Of a stretch of DNA of 64,000 nt, positions 36,111 through 44,503 are shown in pieces. The notes beneath the pieces were generated by a model. It saw nothing but the letters and a program-made list of their open reading frames with translations, was not told the origin of the DNA and ran no database searches. Source of the stretch: Microvirga sp052114605 (GTDB taxonomy: Bacteria > Pseudomonadota > Alphaproteobacteria > Rhizobiales > Beijerinckiaceae); contig NZ_JBFRFB010000014.1 of assembly GCF_052114605.1 (NCBI RefSeq), positions 1-64,000 on the forward strand, read 5' to 3'. Positions within the stretch are counted from its first letter, which is position 1, and each line of letters opens with the position of its first letter. The translations under genes and the position numbers were made by a program.

Positions 36111-37532
36111 ATGAGCGAGGGCGACAACAAGATCCTACCCGTGGTCATGTGCGGAGGCTCGGGGACGCGGCTTTGGCCTGCCTCCCGGGACAGCATGCCG
36201 AAGCAGTTCATCGATCTGCTGGGTGATCATTCGACTTTCCAGACCGCCGTGCAGCGCGTGAGCGCGCCGGAGGTCTTCCTACGCCCGACCATCATCTCCA
36301 GCAACGATGTGCGCTTCATCGTGGCGGAGCAGCTGGCCCAGATCGGCGCCAGCGCCGATATCATCCTTGAGCCGACCCAGCGGGACTCCGCCGCGGCCAT
36401 CGCGGTCGCGGCCTGCCATGCGGCCAAGCACGACCCCGAGACGGTGGTGCTCGTGATCGCCGCCGACCATATTATCGACGACGCAGCCGCCTTCGCGGCC
36501 TCCTGCCGCGCGGCCCTCGAGCCGGCGCGCCAGGGACACATTATGACCCTGGGCGTGGTGCCGCAATACCCGGCCACCAGCTATGGCTATATCCAGACCG
36601 GTAAGCCGATCAAGGGCACGGATGCCTTCCGCACCGAGCGCTTCGTCGAGAAGCCGAATGCCGAGACGGCCCAGAGCTATATCGACCAGGGCTTCCTCTG
36701 GAACAGCGGCAACTTCCTGTTCCGCGCCGACGTGATGATCGAGGAACTCGAGCGCTTCCAGCCGGAAATCCTGGCTGCCGCGCGTGAGGCTCTCGACCAC
36801 GCCGCGGCCGACCTCGACTTCATCCGTCTCGATGAAGCCGCCTTCACGCAGGCTCCCAAGATCTCCATCGACTATGCCGTCATGGAGCGCACGGACCGCT
36901 CCGGCGTTTTGCCGGTCTCCTTCTCCTGGTCCGATATCGGTTCCTGGGGCGCCCTGTGGGATGCTTCGCCGCATGACGATGAGGGCAACTCCATCCGCGG
37001 CAACGTGGAAGTGGTCGCGTCCCGCAACAGCCTCGTCCACAGCGACGAGATCCTCACCACGGTCGTCGGCATCGACGACGTGGTCGTGGTCGCCAAGCCC
37101 GACGCCGTGCTCGTGACCTCGCGCAGCCGCTCCGAGATGGTGAAGGAGCTCGTGGTTTCCATGCGCGCCAAGCAGCGCCCCGAGGCCAGCGAGCACCGCC
37201 GCATGTACCGCCCCTGGGGCTGGTACCAGCGCATCGATCACGGCGCCCGCTTCCAGGTGAAGCGCATCATGGTGACGCCAGGCGGCCGCCTGTCGCTGCA
37301 GAAGCATCATCACCGCGCCGAGCACTGGGTCGTCGTGAAGGGCACCGCCGAGGTGACGGTGAACGAGAGCGTGACCCTCATTCACGAGAACGAGTCCGTC
37401 TACATTCCGATCGGCGCGATGCACCGCCTCACCAATCCGGGCCGTATCCCCCTTGAGCTGATCGAGGTTCAGGTGGGCAGCTACACGGGCGAGGACGATA
37501 TCATCCGCGTCGAGGATATCTACGGTCGCTAA
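36111..37532 (+). CDS. manC: Mannose-1-phosphate guanylyltransferase / mannose-6-phosphate isomerase
   Basis: A 473-residue bifunctional type II enzyme, the normal length. The N-terminal nucleotidyltransferase has PVVMCGGSGTRLWPASR at residues 10-26, FVEKPNAETAQSYI near 178 and FSWSDIGSWGALW. The C-terminal cupin isomerase domain has RPWGWYQRID, then LSLQKHHHRAEHWVVVKG near residue 396 with the metal-binding histidines. It makes GDP-mannose, the precursor for gmd, rmd and the perosamine synthase-like enzyme. The ATG at 36111 follows AGAAGGG; an in-frame extension to 35718 overlaps the divergent glycosyltransferase and lacks similarity. A strong terminator follows. Confidence 0.95.
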   Translation: MSEGDNKILPVVMCGGSGTRLWPASRDSMPKQFIDLLGDHSTFQTAVQRVSAPEVFLRPTIISSNDVRFIVAEQLAQIGASADIILEPTQRDSAAAIAVAACHAAKHDPETVVLVIAADHIIDDAAAFAASCRAALEPARQGHIMTLGVVPQYPATSYGYIQTGKPIKGTDAFRTERFVEKPNAETAQSYIDQGFLWNSGNFLFRADVMIEELERFQPEILAAAREALDHAAADLDFIRLDEAAFTQAPKISIDYAVMERTDRSGVLPVSFSWSDIGSWGALWDASPHDDEGNSIRGNVEVVASRNSLVHSDEILTTVVGIDDVVVVAKPDAVLVTSRSRSEMVKELVVSMRAKQRPEASEHRRMYRPWGWYQRIDHGARFQVKRIMVTPGGRLSLQKHHHRAEHWVVVKGTAEVTVNESVTLIHENESVYIPIGAMHRLTNPGRIPLELIEVQVGSYTGEDDIIRVEDIYGR

Positions 37533-37555
37533 GACTGCCCTTTAAAAGCCTTACA

Positions 37556-37590
37556 AAAAAGCTCTGGTCCATCAGGCCGGAGCTTTTTAT
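37556..37590 (+). terminator. Intrinsic terminator of manC
   Basis: Arms AAAAAGCTCTGG (37556-37567) and CCGGAGCTTTTT (37577-37588) pair with one G-T wobble and end in a T run. It sits 23 bp after the manC stop. The A-rich left side makes it usable for the convergent gene too. Confidence 0.8.
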
Positions 37591-37603
37591 TTGATCTTGG
37601 TAA

Positions 37604-38482
37604 TCAGGCCGCGCTGGGTGGATCGAGGGTAATCGCCATCGAGAAGTCGCGGCTTTCTCCCGGCTGGATCATGACGATCCCGGGCTTGTCCTTGAACTCG
37701 CCCGTGAACCCGACAGGATCAGCATAGCCCTGCCAGGGCTCGATGCAGACATAGCCCGCACCAGGCTTCGTCCAGATGCCGAGATGCGGCATCTGGGGGA
37801 ACGTGACCATGAGGGAGCGGTGACCGGGGACGCCATAGCGAACCCTGCGACTTGCAAGCTCGCTCCACACGAGAGCGCCGTCTTGAAACAGATCGTCGTG
37901 CAGCGCCAGACGATCGCCTTGCAGGGGCGTCTGACGTGAGGCCTCGCCGATCAGTCCATCCGACAACACGTGCAGGGAGGCTGGCTCGGCTCTCTCGAAG
38001 CGGATCTCGTGCGCGTTGCGGTCGCCGCCATAGGGCAGGGGCCAGCGCAGGGCCGGATGGAAGCCGAAGGAAACCGGCATCGCCCGATCACCCAAGTTGA
38101 TGACCGATGCCGTGAAGATCAACTCGGCTTCCTCGATGCGGTACGTCACGTCGAGTCTGAAATCGAAGGGATAGAACTCCCGCGTCGTGTCGCTCGCACT
38201 CAGGCGCAGACGGCAACTTTGAGCATCCGCATGCAAGATGTCGAACGCGGACGTGCGGGCAAAGCCGTGCTGCTTGAGGGGATAGAGGCGCCCATCGATC
38301 AAGGCTTGGTCATCGCGCAGGCGCCCGACGGCCGGGAAGAGCAGGGGAGAACGCCCGGTCCAGTAGGCAGGATCGCCATCCCACAGAAGATCGCGCCCGG
38401 CCTCGTCCCGCAAGGAAACCAACTCAGCGCCGAGCGTACTGATCTGAGCTTGAAGCTTGGGGCCGGATAGGGTGATCGACAT
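37604..38482 (-). CDS. Aldose 1-epimerase family protein (LacX/YeaD-like)
   Basis: A 292-residue galactose-mutarotase-fold protein. LKQHGFARTSAFD near residue 70 has the conserved histidine, SFGFHPALRWPLPYGG near 140 the second histidine, and GYVCIEPWQGYAD near 245 the catalytic glutamate. Family members interconvert sugar anomers; those of this length without the full GalM motifs act on various aldoses or hexose-6-phosphates. Convergent with manC. The exact sugar is unknown. Confidence 0.82.
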   Translation of the reverse strand: MSITLSGPKLQAQISTLGAELVSLRDEAGRDLLWDGDPAYWTGRSPLLFPAVGRLRDDQALIDGRLYPLKQHGFARTSAFDILHADAQSCRLRLSASDTTREFYPFDFRLDVTYRIEEAELIFTASVINLGDRAMPVSFGFHPALRWPLPYGGDRNAHEIRFERAEPASLHVLSDGLIGEASRQTPLQGDRLALHDDLFQDGALVWSELASRRVRYGVPGHRSLMVTFPQMPHLGIWTKPGAGYVCIEPWQGYADPVGFTGEFKDKPGIVMIQPGESRDFSMAITLDPPSAA

Positions 38483-38581
38483 GGGGGAAGACCTTTCGAG
38501 ACAACCGTCAATGTGCGGCGTGAAGCCCGTACCGCTCGACTTGATGGGCGCTGCTCAGACAAGCTCTATAGAGCGGTGGCT

Positions 38582-39082
38582 ATGGCTAGAGCCTTCGAGA
38601 GCGTGAGGCAATCCTCATCTGAGCGCGCCGGATCTGCCTTTCGCAACAAGCCCGTGCTGGACGTTCCTGCGGAGCGCCTCACGGGCAATACTTTGATTGA
38701 CGTAAATGAAACGCTGACGGGCGGAACTGGATCAGACTCGGTCGTGTTCGACTCGGCACTGATTGCGCGCACCAATGTGGACACGATCCTGGACTTCAAG
38801 ACCAGCGAAGGCGACAAGCTTCTGCTGAAGAAGGACGGCGTTTTCGGAAATGGAATTGGCGATCTGGGCATGCTGGCCCCGGGCGCTTTCAGAGTCGGAG
38901 GCAAGGTGTCGGTGGATGCCGACGACCGCATCATCTACGATCCCACGGACGGCTCGCTCTATTACGATCCTAACGGCTTCTTTAAGGGCAGCGCTGGAAC
39001 GGCCACCTTGTTCGCGAAGTTCAGGATCAACGCCAGCAACCTGGCACCTGAGCTGACCTACGAACACTTCTTCATAATCTGA
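38582..39082 (+). CDS. Small RTX-family-like secreted protein without nonapeptide array
   Basis: A 166-residue protein from the ATG at 38582; a GTG at 38513 could add 23 residues. It resembles the C-terminal part of serralysin/RTX proteins: a single degenerate glycine-aspartate stretch (LTGGTGSDSVVFD), then NVDTILDFKTSEGDKLLLKK, DGSLYYDPNGFFKGSAG and the terminus TYEHFFII. The larger RTX protein 75 bp downstream also finishes in an aromatic-Ile-Ile end (DIFII), so both may carry a type I secretion signal. No calcium-binding repeat array or catalytic domain is present. It may be a short secreted protein or the remnant of a longer gene. Confidence 0.6.
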   Translation: MARAFESVRQSSSERAGSAFRNKPVLDVPAERLTGNTLIDVNETLTGGTGSDSVVFDSALIARTNVDTILDFKTSEGDKLLLKKDGVFGNGIGDLGMLAPGAFRVGGKVSVDADDRIIYDPTDGSLYYDPNGFFKGSAGTATLFAKFRINASNLAPELTYEHFFII

Positions 39083-39157
39083 CCTAGGAGAGAACGGCAT
39101 TGCATCTCCTTCCTGTAATATATAAAGTAACGCTATATCATATAAAGAGGGGCTCCC

Positions 39158-42043
39158 ATGTCAATTAGGCTTGTTGCAATTTCTCATAACGGCGGCGAAC
39201 AGTCGTCGATCAATGACAACCAGATGGAAGTGAACGAGAACATACCGACCGGTACGATTCTCGGGCGGCTTGAGGGCACGGACGGGGAGTTGGATCTTGC
39301 CAACCTCGACATCGTTGTAACAAGAGATTTTGGTCGCTTCGAGGTTTTCTACGGCGAGCATAATGGCGTCATGGGATATTACCTGCGCGTCACTGCTGGC
39401 GGCGATGCCATGCTCAATTTTGAGGATGAAGATAACGGCTATATCGAAGATCTCGCCGGCGCTGCATTCCAGTATCTCACTTTTGAGTTTTATGTAGACA
39501 AAGATAATCCGTCCACGCGCACTGGACAGGCGTCCCTCGACGTGTACTTGAAGGACGTTAATCCGGAGACGCCGGCTGACACGACGCCGGCCATCGGCGG
39601 CCTAGCGGCGAGCATCATCGAGGCCAATGATGCCACCGGCAATCCGTTTGCCGGTGTGATGATCACCAACGACACCGGTCAGGAAAGCACCGTCTTCATC
39701 TCGTTCGCCAAGGCAGCCGGAGCGCTGTCGGGTGCGGGCCTGACGCTGGTGACCGATGCGGACACGATGGTCTACTCGCTCACGGCAGCCAATGGCACGG
39801 CGCTGGCCACAGCCCTAGCAGCCCTCGACTTCGATCCGAGCAACCTGACGGTTGGCGCAACTGCAACGGACACCACTTTCACGCTCACGGTGACCGATGC
39901 GGGTCACCCGCGCGACACGGCCACCGGCCAGCAGGTCGGCACAGTCACCGTGATCGCTACGCCTCCGGCTGACGGCGCACCGACCGTCGGCAGCCTGAGC
40001 AATAGCGACATCGCAGCCAACGGCGCCACCGGCAATCCGTTTGCCGGCGTGACGATCACCAACGACACCGGTCAGGAAACCACCGTCTTCATCTCGTTCG
40101 CCAAGGCAGCCGGCGTGCTGTCGGGTGCGGGCCTGACGCTGGTGACCGATGCGGACACGATGGTCTACTCGCTCACGGCAGCCAATGCCACGGCGCTGGC
40201 CGCGGCCCTGGCAGCTCTCGACTTCGACCCGAGCAACCTGACGGTTGGCGCAACTGCAACGGACACCACTTTCACGCTCACGGTGACCGATGCGGGTCAC
40301 CCGCGCGACACGGCTATCGGCCCGCAGGTTGACACAGTCACTGTCACCGCCACTCCGCCGGCTGACGGCGCACCGACCATCGGCGGTCTGCCGGGCGACA
40401 AGGTCAGCGTCAGCGCCAACGAGGGCACGGTCAATCCGTTCGATGGCGTGACCATCAACAACGAGACGGGTCAGGAGACCACGGCGTTTATCAAGTTCAC
40501 AGCTGAGATGGGCGCACTCGCGGGTGCTGGCCTGGAGTTGGTAGAAGCAGCGAATACGCTTGGCATCGTTACCTACAGGGTCATGGGCACGAGCGCAGCC
40601 GATCTGCAGAATAAGCTCCGCGCCTTGACCTTCAATCCGCGCGACCTGGGGGATGGTGAGTCCGAAGAAATCGGCTTCGAGGTGACGGTGGTCGATCCTA
40701 CCCACCTTACTCCCGGCACGCCTCAGACCGATACGGTTATCCTGGACTCGCGCGCTGACGACTCGGCGCCGGAGATTGGCGGGCTATCGACCACCCCGGT
40801 CGCTGCCAATGCCAACGAAGGCACGGTCAAGCCGTTCGGTGGCGTGACCATCGCCAATGAGGCATCTCAGCAGACCGTGGCCACGATCACGTTCCAGAAT
40901 AATCTGGGCGCGCTTACAGGCGCGGGGCTGACCCTGGTGGGGGTCGACAACGATACCGGTATCGTTACCTACACGGTTACAGGTACGTCTCCTTCAAACC
41001 TGCGGGATCTCCTGCGTGGTTTGACCTTCGATCCGCGCAACCTGGCGGCGGGCGCATCCGAAAACATCACCTTCACAGTGAAGTTGACGGATCCCAACCA
41101 CGCCACGCCTGGTGTTGAACAGACTGGCACGGTGACTGTGGCCTCGACCGCTCCGACTGCGCCCAACGCGGCTCCGACGGGCTTGGACCTCAGCGTTAAA
41201 TTCATCAAAGAGGATGCTCAAGTCGGTTCGGAACTTGGCCTTCTCAACGCGTTTGACCCGAATGGTGATAATCCTCTCATCTACAAGCTCATCGACAGCG
41301 CTGGCGGCCGGTTCGCCATCTCTGGCAACAAGCTTGTGCTGGCAGGTCCTGGCGTCAACTTCGAAGAGGCCAAGTCTCACCAGATCAAGGTCGAGGTCAG
41401 CGACGGCAAGGGCGGTACGGAGGTTAAGACCTTCACCATCAATGTCGGCGACGAAGTCACCCTGGTGTTGAACGGCAAGACCACGAACGACAAGCTCAAC
41501 GGCGGCGAGCGGGACGACATCCTGAACGGCATGAAGGGCAACGATACGGTCAAGGGTCTTAGCGGCGACGACAAGCTCTATGGCGATGTCGGCGACGACA
41601 AGGTCTACGGCGGGCTCGGCCTCGATACGCTCTATGGCGGCAAGGGGAACGACAAGCTGTATGGCGATGCCGGCAATGACGTGCTCTATGGCGACGAGGG
41701 CAACGATCTCCTCTACGGCGGCCTTGGCAGCGATACTTTCGTGTTCACCAAGAAGGCGAACAAGGCGACCAACTTCGACCAGATCAAGGACTTCCGTTCC
41801 GGCGAAGACAAGATCTTCCTCGACAGTGCGGTCTTCAAGAAGCTCGGCAAGCTCGGCACAATCGACGCGCCTGCGAAGCTCGATCCGAACATGTTCTCTA
41901 TCAGCAAGGCGAAGGACAAGAAGGACTTCCTGGTCTACAAGTCCGGCGTACTCTACTACGATGCCGACGGATCGGGTAAGGGCGCTGCCGTCGAGATCAT
42001 GAAGGTGAAGGGCCTGAAGGCCACCGACATCTTCATTATCTAA
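39158..42043 (+). CDS. Large secreted RTX repeat protein, adhesin-like
   Basis: A 961-residue acidic protein. Residues 1-138 form a cadherin-like opening region with ENIPTGTILGRLEGTDGE. Four tandem modules of about 131 residues follow (about 139-668), each with a NPFxGVxIxN start and a LxxLxFDPxNL motif; the first two are almost identical. A cadherin-like domain (about 669-765: LDLSVKFIKEDAQVGSELG) leads to about nine RTX nonapeptides (about 771-860: GGKGNDKLYGDAGNDVLYGD). The end has DQIKDFRSGEDKIFLDSAVF and the terminus DIFII, the layout of a type I secretion substrate. AAAGAGGGG precedes the start. No type I exporter genes are in the window. Probable surface adhesin or biofilm protein; no enzymatic domain seen. 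Confidence 0.85.
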   Translation: MSIRLVAISHNGGEQSSINDNQMEVNENIPTGTILGRLEGTDGELDLANLDIVVTRDFGRFEVFYGEHNGVMGYYLRVTAGGDAMLNFEDEDNGYIEDLAGAAFQYLTFEFYVDKDNPSTRTGQASLDVYLKDVNPETPADTTPAIGGLAASIIEANDATGNPFAGVMITNDTGQESTVFISFAKAAGALSGAGLTLVTDADTMVYSLTAANGTALATALAALDFDPSNLTVGATATDTTFTLTVTDAGHPRDTATGQQVGTVTVIATPPADGAPTVGSLSNSDIAANGATGNPFAGVTITNDTGQETTVFISFAKAAGVLSGAGLTLVTDADTMVYSLTAANATALAAALAALDFDPSNLTVGATATDTTFTLTVTDAGHPRDTAIGPQVDTVTVTATPPADGAPTIGGLPGDKVSVSANEGTVNPFDGVTINNETGQETTAFIKFTAEMGALAGAGLELVEAANTLGIVTYRVMGTSAADLQNKLRALTFNPRDLGDGESEEIGFEVTVVDPTHLTPGTPQTDTVILDSRADDSAPEIGGLSTTPVAANANEGTVKPFGGVTIANEASQQTVATITFQNNLGALTGAGLTLVGVDNDTGIVTYTVTGTSPSNLRDLLRGLTFDPRNLAAGASENITFTVKLTDPNHATPGVEQTGTVTVASTAPTAPNAAPTGLDLSVKFIKEDAQVGSELGLLNAFDPNGDNPLIYKLIDSAGGRFAISGNKLVLAGPGVNFEEAKSHQIKVEVSDGKGGTEVKTFTINVGDEVTLVLNGKTTNDKLNGGERDDILNGMKGNDTVKGLSGDDKLYGDVGDDKVYGGLGLDTLYGGKGNDKLYGDAGNDVLYGDEGNDLLYGGLGSDTFVFTKKANKATNFDQIKDFRSGEDKIFLDSAVFKKLGKLGTIDAPAKLDPNMFSISKAKDKKDFLVYKSGVLYYDADGSGKGAAVEIMKVKGLKATDIFII
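39572..41150. repeat. Four tandem ~394-bp coding repeats
   Basis: Units begin at about 39572, 39964, 40358 and 40752, each opening with a GCTGAC-like stretch before the glycine-rich linker. Units 1 and 2 share long identical DNA runs across most of their length; unit 3 and unit 4 are diverged. The high identity of the first pair points to recent duplication or homogenisation and to possible copy-number variation by recombination. Confidence 0.85.
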
Positions 42044-42084
42044 CGAGCCCCTTCATCTAACGAGCCCCTTCGGCTTTGATTTCG

Positions 42085-42116
42085 GCCTCGGCAGGGAAAC
42101 CTGCCGGGGCTTTTTC
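42085..42116 (+). terminator. Intrinsic terminator of the RTX repeat gene
   Basis: GCCTCGGCAGG (42085-42095) and CCTGCCGGGGC (42100-42110) form a GC-rich stem with a GAAA loop followed by five Ts. A short direct repeat (ACGAGCCCCTTC) lies between the stop codon and the hairpin. Confidence 0.85.
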
Positions 42117-42246
42117 GTGGGCGGCAGCGAAAGACCTCTCGGTCTTCAGAACTCGTCGGAAGCTCAGCAATCGGCGGCACCGGGACGATCTTTTCGTCCA
42201 CTCATGTGTTGTGCTTCCTGTATGCCAAAGGGAGGGACGGGACCGG

Positions 42247-43194
42247 ATGGGGTCGAACGCGGATATTCTGGATTGCCTGATCGTCGGCGGCGGGCCTGCC
42301 GGGCTGACGACGGCGCTTTATCTGGCGCGGTTCAGGCGCCGCTTCCTGGTGATCGACAGCGGCACGCCAAGAGCCGCCTGGATCCCGACGAGCCACAACA
42401 TTCCCGTCTTCGCCGAAGGCATCTCAGGCCCTGAGATCATCGAGCGCGCCCGGGCCAGCCTTGAGCGCTATGGCGGGCAGGTCCAGCCGGGGCGGGTGAC
42501 GGGCCTGCGCAAGCAGCCGGACCGCTTCATCGCCTTCGTCGAGGACAATGACTGCCAGATCAGCCAGATCGCGGCCCGGCGCATCGTGCTGGCGACCGGA
42601 GCCGTGGATATCGAGCCCGACCTGCCGGATGTTCCCAATGCGGTGCAGCGCGGTCTGGTGCGCTATTGCCCGATCTGCGACGGCTATGAATCGCGCGGCA
42701 AGAAGATCGCCGTGATTTCCTATGGAGCTCATGGGATCGGCGAAGCGGTCTTCATCGCACGCACCTATTCCCGCGACGTGACTCTGCTGACCCTGGGCCA
42801 GCATCTCGACCTGAAGCCGGAGGAGCGAGCACGGCTCGACGAGCATGGGATCAAGATGGTGGAGAGCCCGGTCGACACCCTGGAGATGGAGGACGACCGC
42901 ATCGCTGCCATCCATGTGGGCGGCAAGGAGCACCGCTTCGATGTGCTCTACTCGGCCCTCGGCCTCCAGTACCGTTCCGATCTCGCGCTCGCCCTTGGCG
43001 CCGAGCACGATCCTTCAGGCGGTCTCCTGGTCGACAGCCATTGCCAGACCTCGGTGAAGGGGCTCTACGCGGTGGGCGATATCGTCAGAGGCATCGACCA
43101 GATCGTGGTGGGCATGGGCCATGCCGCCCATGCCGCGACGCATATTCACAATCACTGCGAACTGCCGACCGAGGATGAGCCGGGCGGGGCGTAG
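42247..43194 (+). CDS. Thioredoxin reductase-like NAD(P)/FAD oxidoreductase
   Basis: A 315-residue flavoprotein. CLIVGGGPAGLTTALYLARF at the N-terminus is the FAD site, VLATGAVDIEPDLPDV the linker motif, RYCPICDGYESRGKKIAVI contains a CxxC redox pair followed by the pyridine-nucleotide domain, and GLYAVGDIVRGIDQIVVGMG near the end is the second FAD motif. Length and order match thioredoxin reductases, but the first NADPH motif is atypical (SYGAHGIGEA) and no thioredoxin gene adjoins. The ATG at 42247 follows AGGGAGGG; upstream in-frame starts lack similarity. Substrate uncertain. Confidence 0.82.
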   Translation: MGSNADILDCLIVGGGPAGLTTALYLARFRRRFLVIDSGTPRAAWIPTSHNIPVFAEGISGPEIIERARASLERYGGQVQPGRVTGLRKQPDRFIAFVEDNDCQISQIAARRIVLATGAVDIEPDLPDVPNAVQRGLVRYCPICDGYESRGKKIAVISYGAHGIGEAVFIARTYSRDVTLLTLGQHLDLKPEERARLDEHGIKMVESPVDTLEMEDDRIAAIHVGGKEHRFDVLYSALGLQYRSDLALALGAEHDPSGGLLVDSHCQTSVKGLYAVGDIVRGIDQIVVGMGHAAHAATHIHNHCELPTEDEPGGA

Positions 43195-43214
43195 GCTTCT
43201 CTCATCGAGATATG

Positions 43215-43318
43215 TTCTCCCACGTCATCACCGGCCTTGTGCCGGTATCCCGATGCTGTGAGGCGCCGTGCCTCTCCGACATGGCCGGGACGAGCCCGGC
43301 CATGTCGGAGAGGTGGAG
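43215..43318. repeat. Interspersed palindromic repeat with 19-bp hairpin
   Basis: CCTCTCCGACATGGCCGGG (43271-43289) and its exact complement (43295-43313) are separated by 5 bases. The left part (GTCATCACCGGCC onwards) reads like the GTCAT-type dispersed elements common in intergenic spaces of this group. It separates two convergent genes and ends 4 bp before the stop of the esterase gene, so it may also act as a bidirectional terminator. Confidence 0.65.
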
Positions 43319-43321
43319 TCC

Positions 43322-44371
43322 TTATGTAAGCGCTTTCGCCAGCAGCGGCAGGCTGGTATCCATGCGGTAATCCACCGAGGAGTGGTTGTCTGGGAATTCC
43401 TCATAGGTGTGCGGAATGCCCGCCGCTTCGAGCTTTCGGTGCAAGAGCCGTGAGCCGTAGACCATGTTGTATTGGTCGATATCGCCGCAATCGATGTAAA
43501 AGGACTTCAGCTTGCGCAGGTTCTCCTGGGTTTGCCCGTCATCGGCCATGCGCAGCGGGTCCCAGCGCAGCCAGTTGTCCCAGCGTTCCGGAATGACCTC
43601 GCAGGTTTCGAGGTCGACCGGCAGCCTGATGCCGCAGAACTGGCTCGGATCGGGGTCGAAGCTCGCGGCTTGAGCCAGGATCATCAGCACGTGCCAGTCC
43701 TGGTCCTTGGCCTTTGGACCTTCCTCGAACTTGCGCAGGAAAGTCTCGATGGACATGCCGTGTCCGGCCAGATGCCTCAGGGCGCCTGCGAATTCGCCGA
43801 GATGGTAGAGGAACTCGAAGCCTACATCGCCGGAATGGGAGGCCGCCGCGGACCAGACGGAGCCGCCATGGCGCAGGGCATGGACGAGGGAGCCATAGCC
43901 GCCCGAGCTTTTGCCGAAGACGCCCCGGCGGCCGTCCCCGCCGCAGCCGAAGCGCTCCTCGACGAAGGGTAACATCTCGCGGATGAGGAAGGTCTCCCAC
44001 GGTCCCATGGCGGCGCTGTCCACGTATTGGTTGCCGCCGAGCCTGGTGAAGCAGTCAGGGAAGGCGACCACGACTGGCGGCATGGCGCCGGTGGCGATGA
44101 GACGGTCGAGGCGCTCGGGGACGTTCTCTCCGTAGTTCTTCCAGTTGGTGTGGGCCGGTCCGCCCGCCGTGTAGCCGACAAGATCTACGAGGAGAGGGAG
44201 GCCGCGCCCATCGTGCCCTGCGGGGATATAGACATCGATCCGCCGCCTGCTCGGGTCGCCCAGGAGATTGCCCTTCAGGAATTCGCTGTCGATCTGGAGG
44301 CTGTGTACCATGCCCTGGGGCAGGTCGTGGTTCTTGCGCATGGTCGCCCTCATTGCTTCGCGTGATGTCAT
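43322..44371 (-). CDS. Alpha/beta-hydrolase, putative esterase family (Fes/EstD-like)
   Basis: A 349-residue hydrolase. GVFGKSSGGYGSLVHAL near residue 150 is the GxSxG nucleophile elbow with Ser in the centre, SAAASHSGDVGFEFLYHL follows, FYIDCGDIDQYNMVYGSR holds a likely catalytic acid, and FPDNHSSVDYRMD near the end supplies the histidine. The fold matches the putative esterase (Esterase D / enterochelin esterase) superfamily. No signal peptide is evident; the polar N-terminus may start at a later ATG (MRKNHD, residue 11). Substrate unknown. Confidence 0.78.
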   Translation of the reverse strand: MTSREAMRATMRKNHDLPQGMVHSLQIDSEFLKGNLLGDPSRRRIDVYIPAGHDGRGLPLLVDLVGYTAGGPAHTNWKNYGENVPERLDRLIATGAMPPVVVAFPDCFTRLGGNQYVDSAAMGPWETFLIREMLPFVEERFGCGGDGRRGVFGKSSGGYGSLVHALRHGGSVWSAAASHSGDVGFEFLYHLGEFAGALRHLAGHGMSIETFLRKFEEGPKAKDQDWHVLMILAQAASFDPDPSQFCGIRLPVDLETCEVIPERWDNWLRWDPLRMADDGQTQENLRKLKSFYIDCGDIDQYNMVYGSRLLHRKLEAAGIPHTYEEFPDNHSSVDYRMDTSLPLLAKALT

Positions 44372-44503
44372 GGTGTGACTGCCGCACAGGCACTTGTCCA
44401 GAATTCAGGCCTTCGCGGCGGTTAATAACTGAGCTGCGCCGCTAGCCTTTTCCCCGCTCCCGTGTCTAGGCTCACAATCGCGTCATTGCATGGGGGTGTC
44501 GAT

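Noticed and set aside
36279..37424. A 381-codon minus-strand frame
   Set aside because: It is antisense to manC and is His/Gly/Ala-rich without motifs.
39572..41150. Regular repeats considered as a CRISPR array
   Set aside because: Units are about 394 bp, coding and in frame, so they are protein modules.
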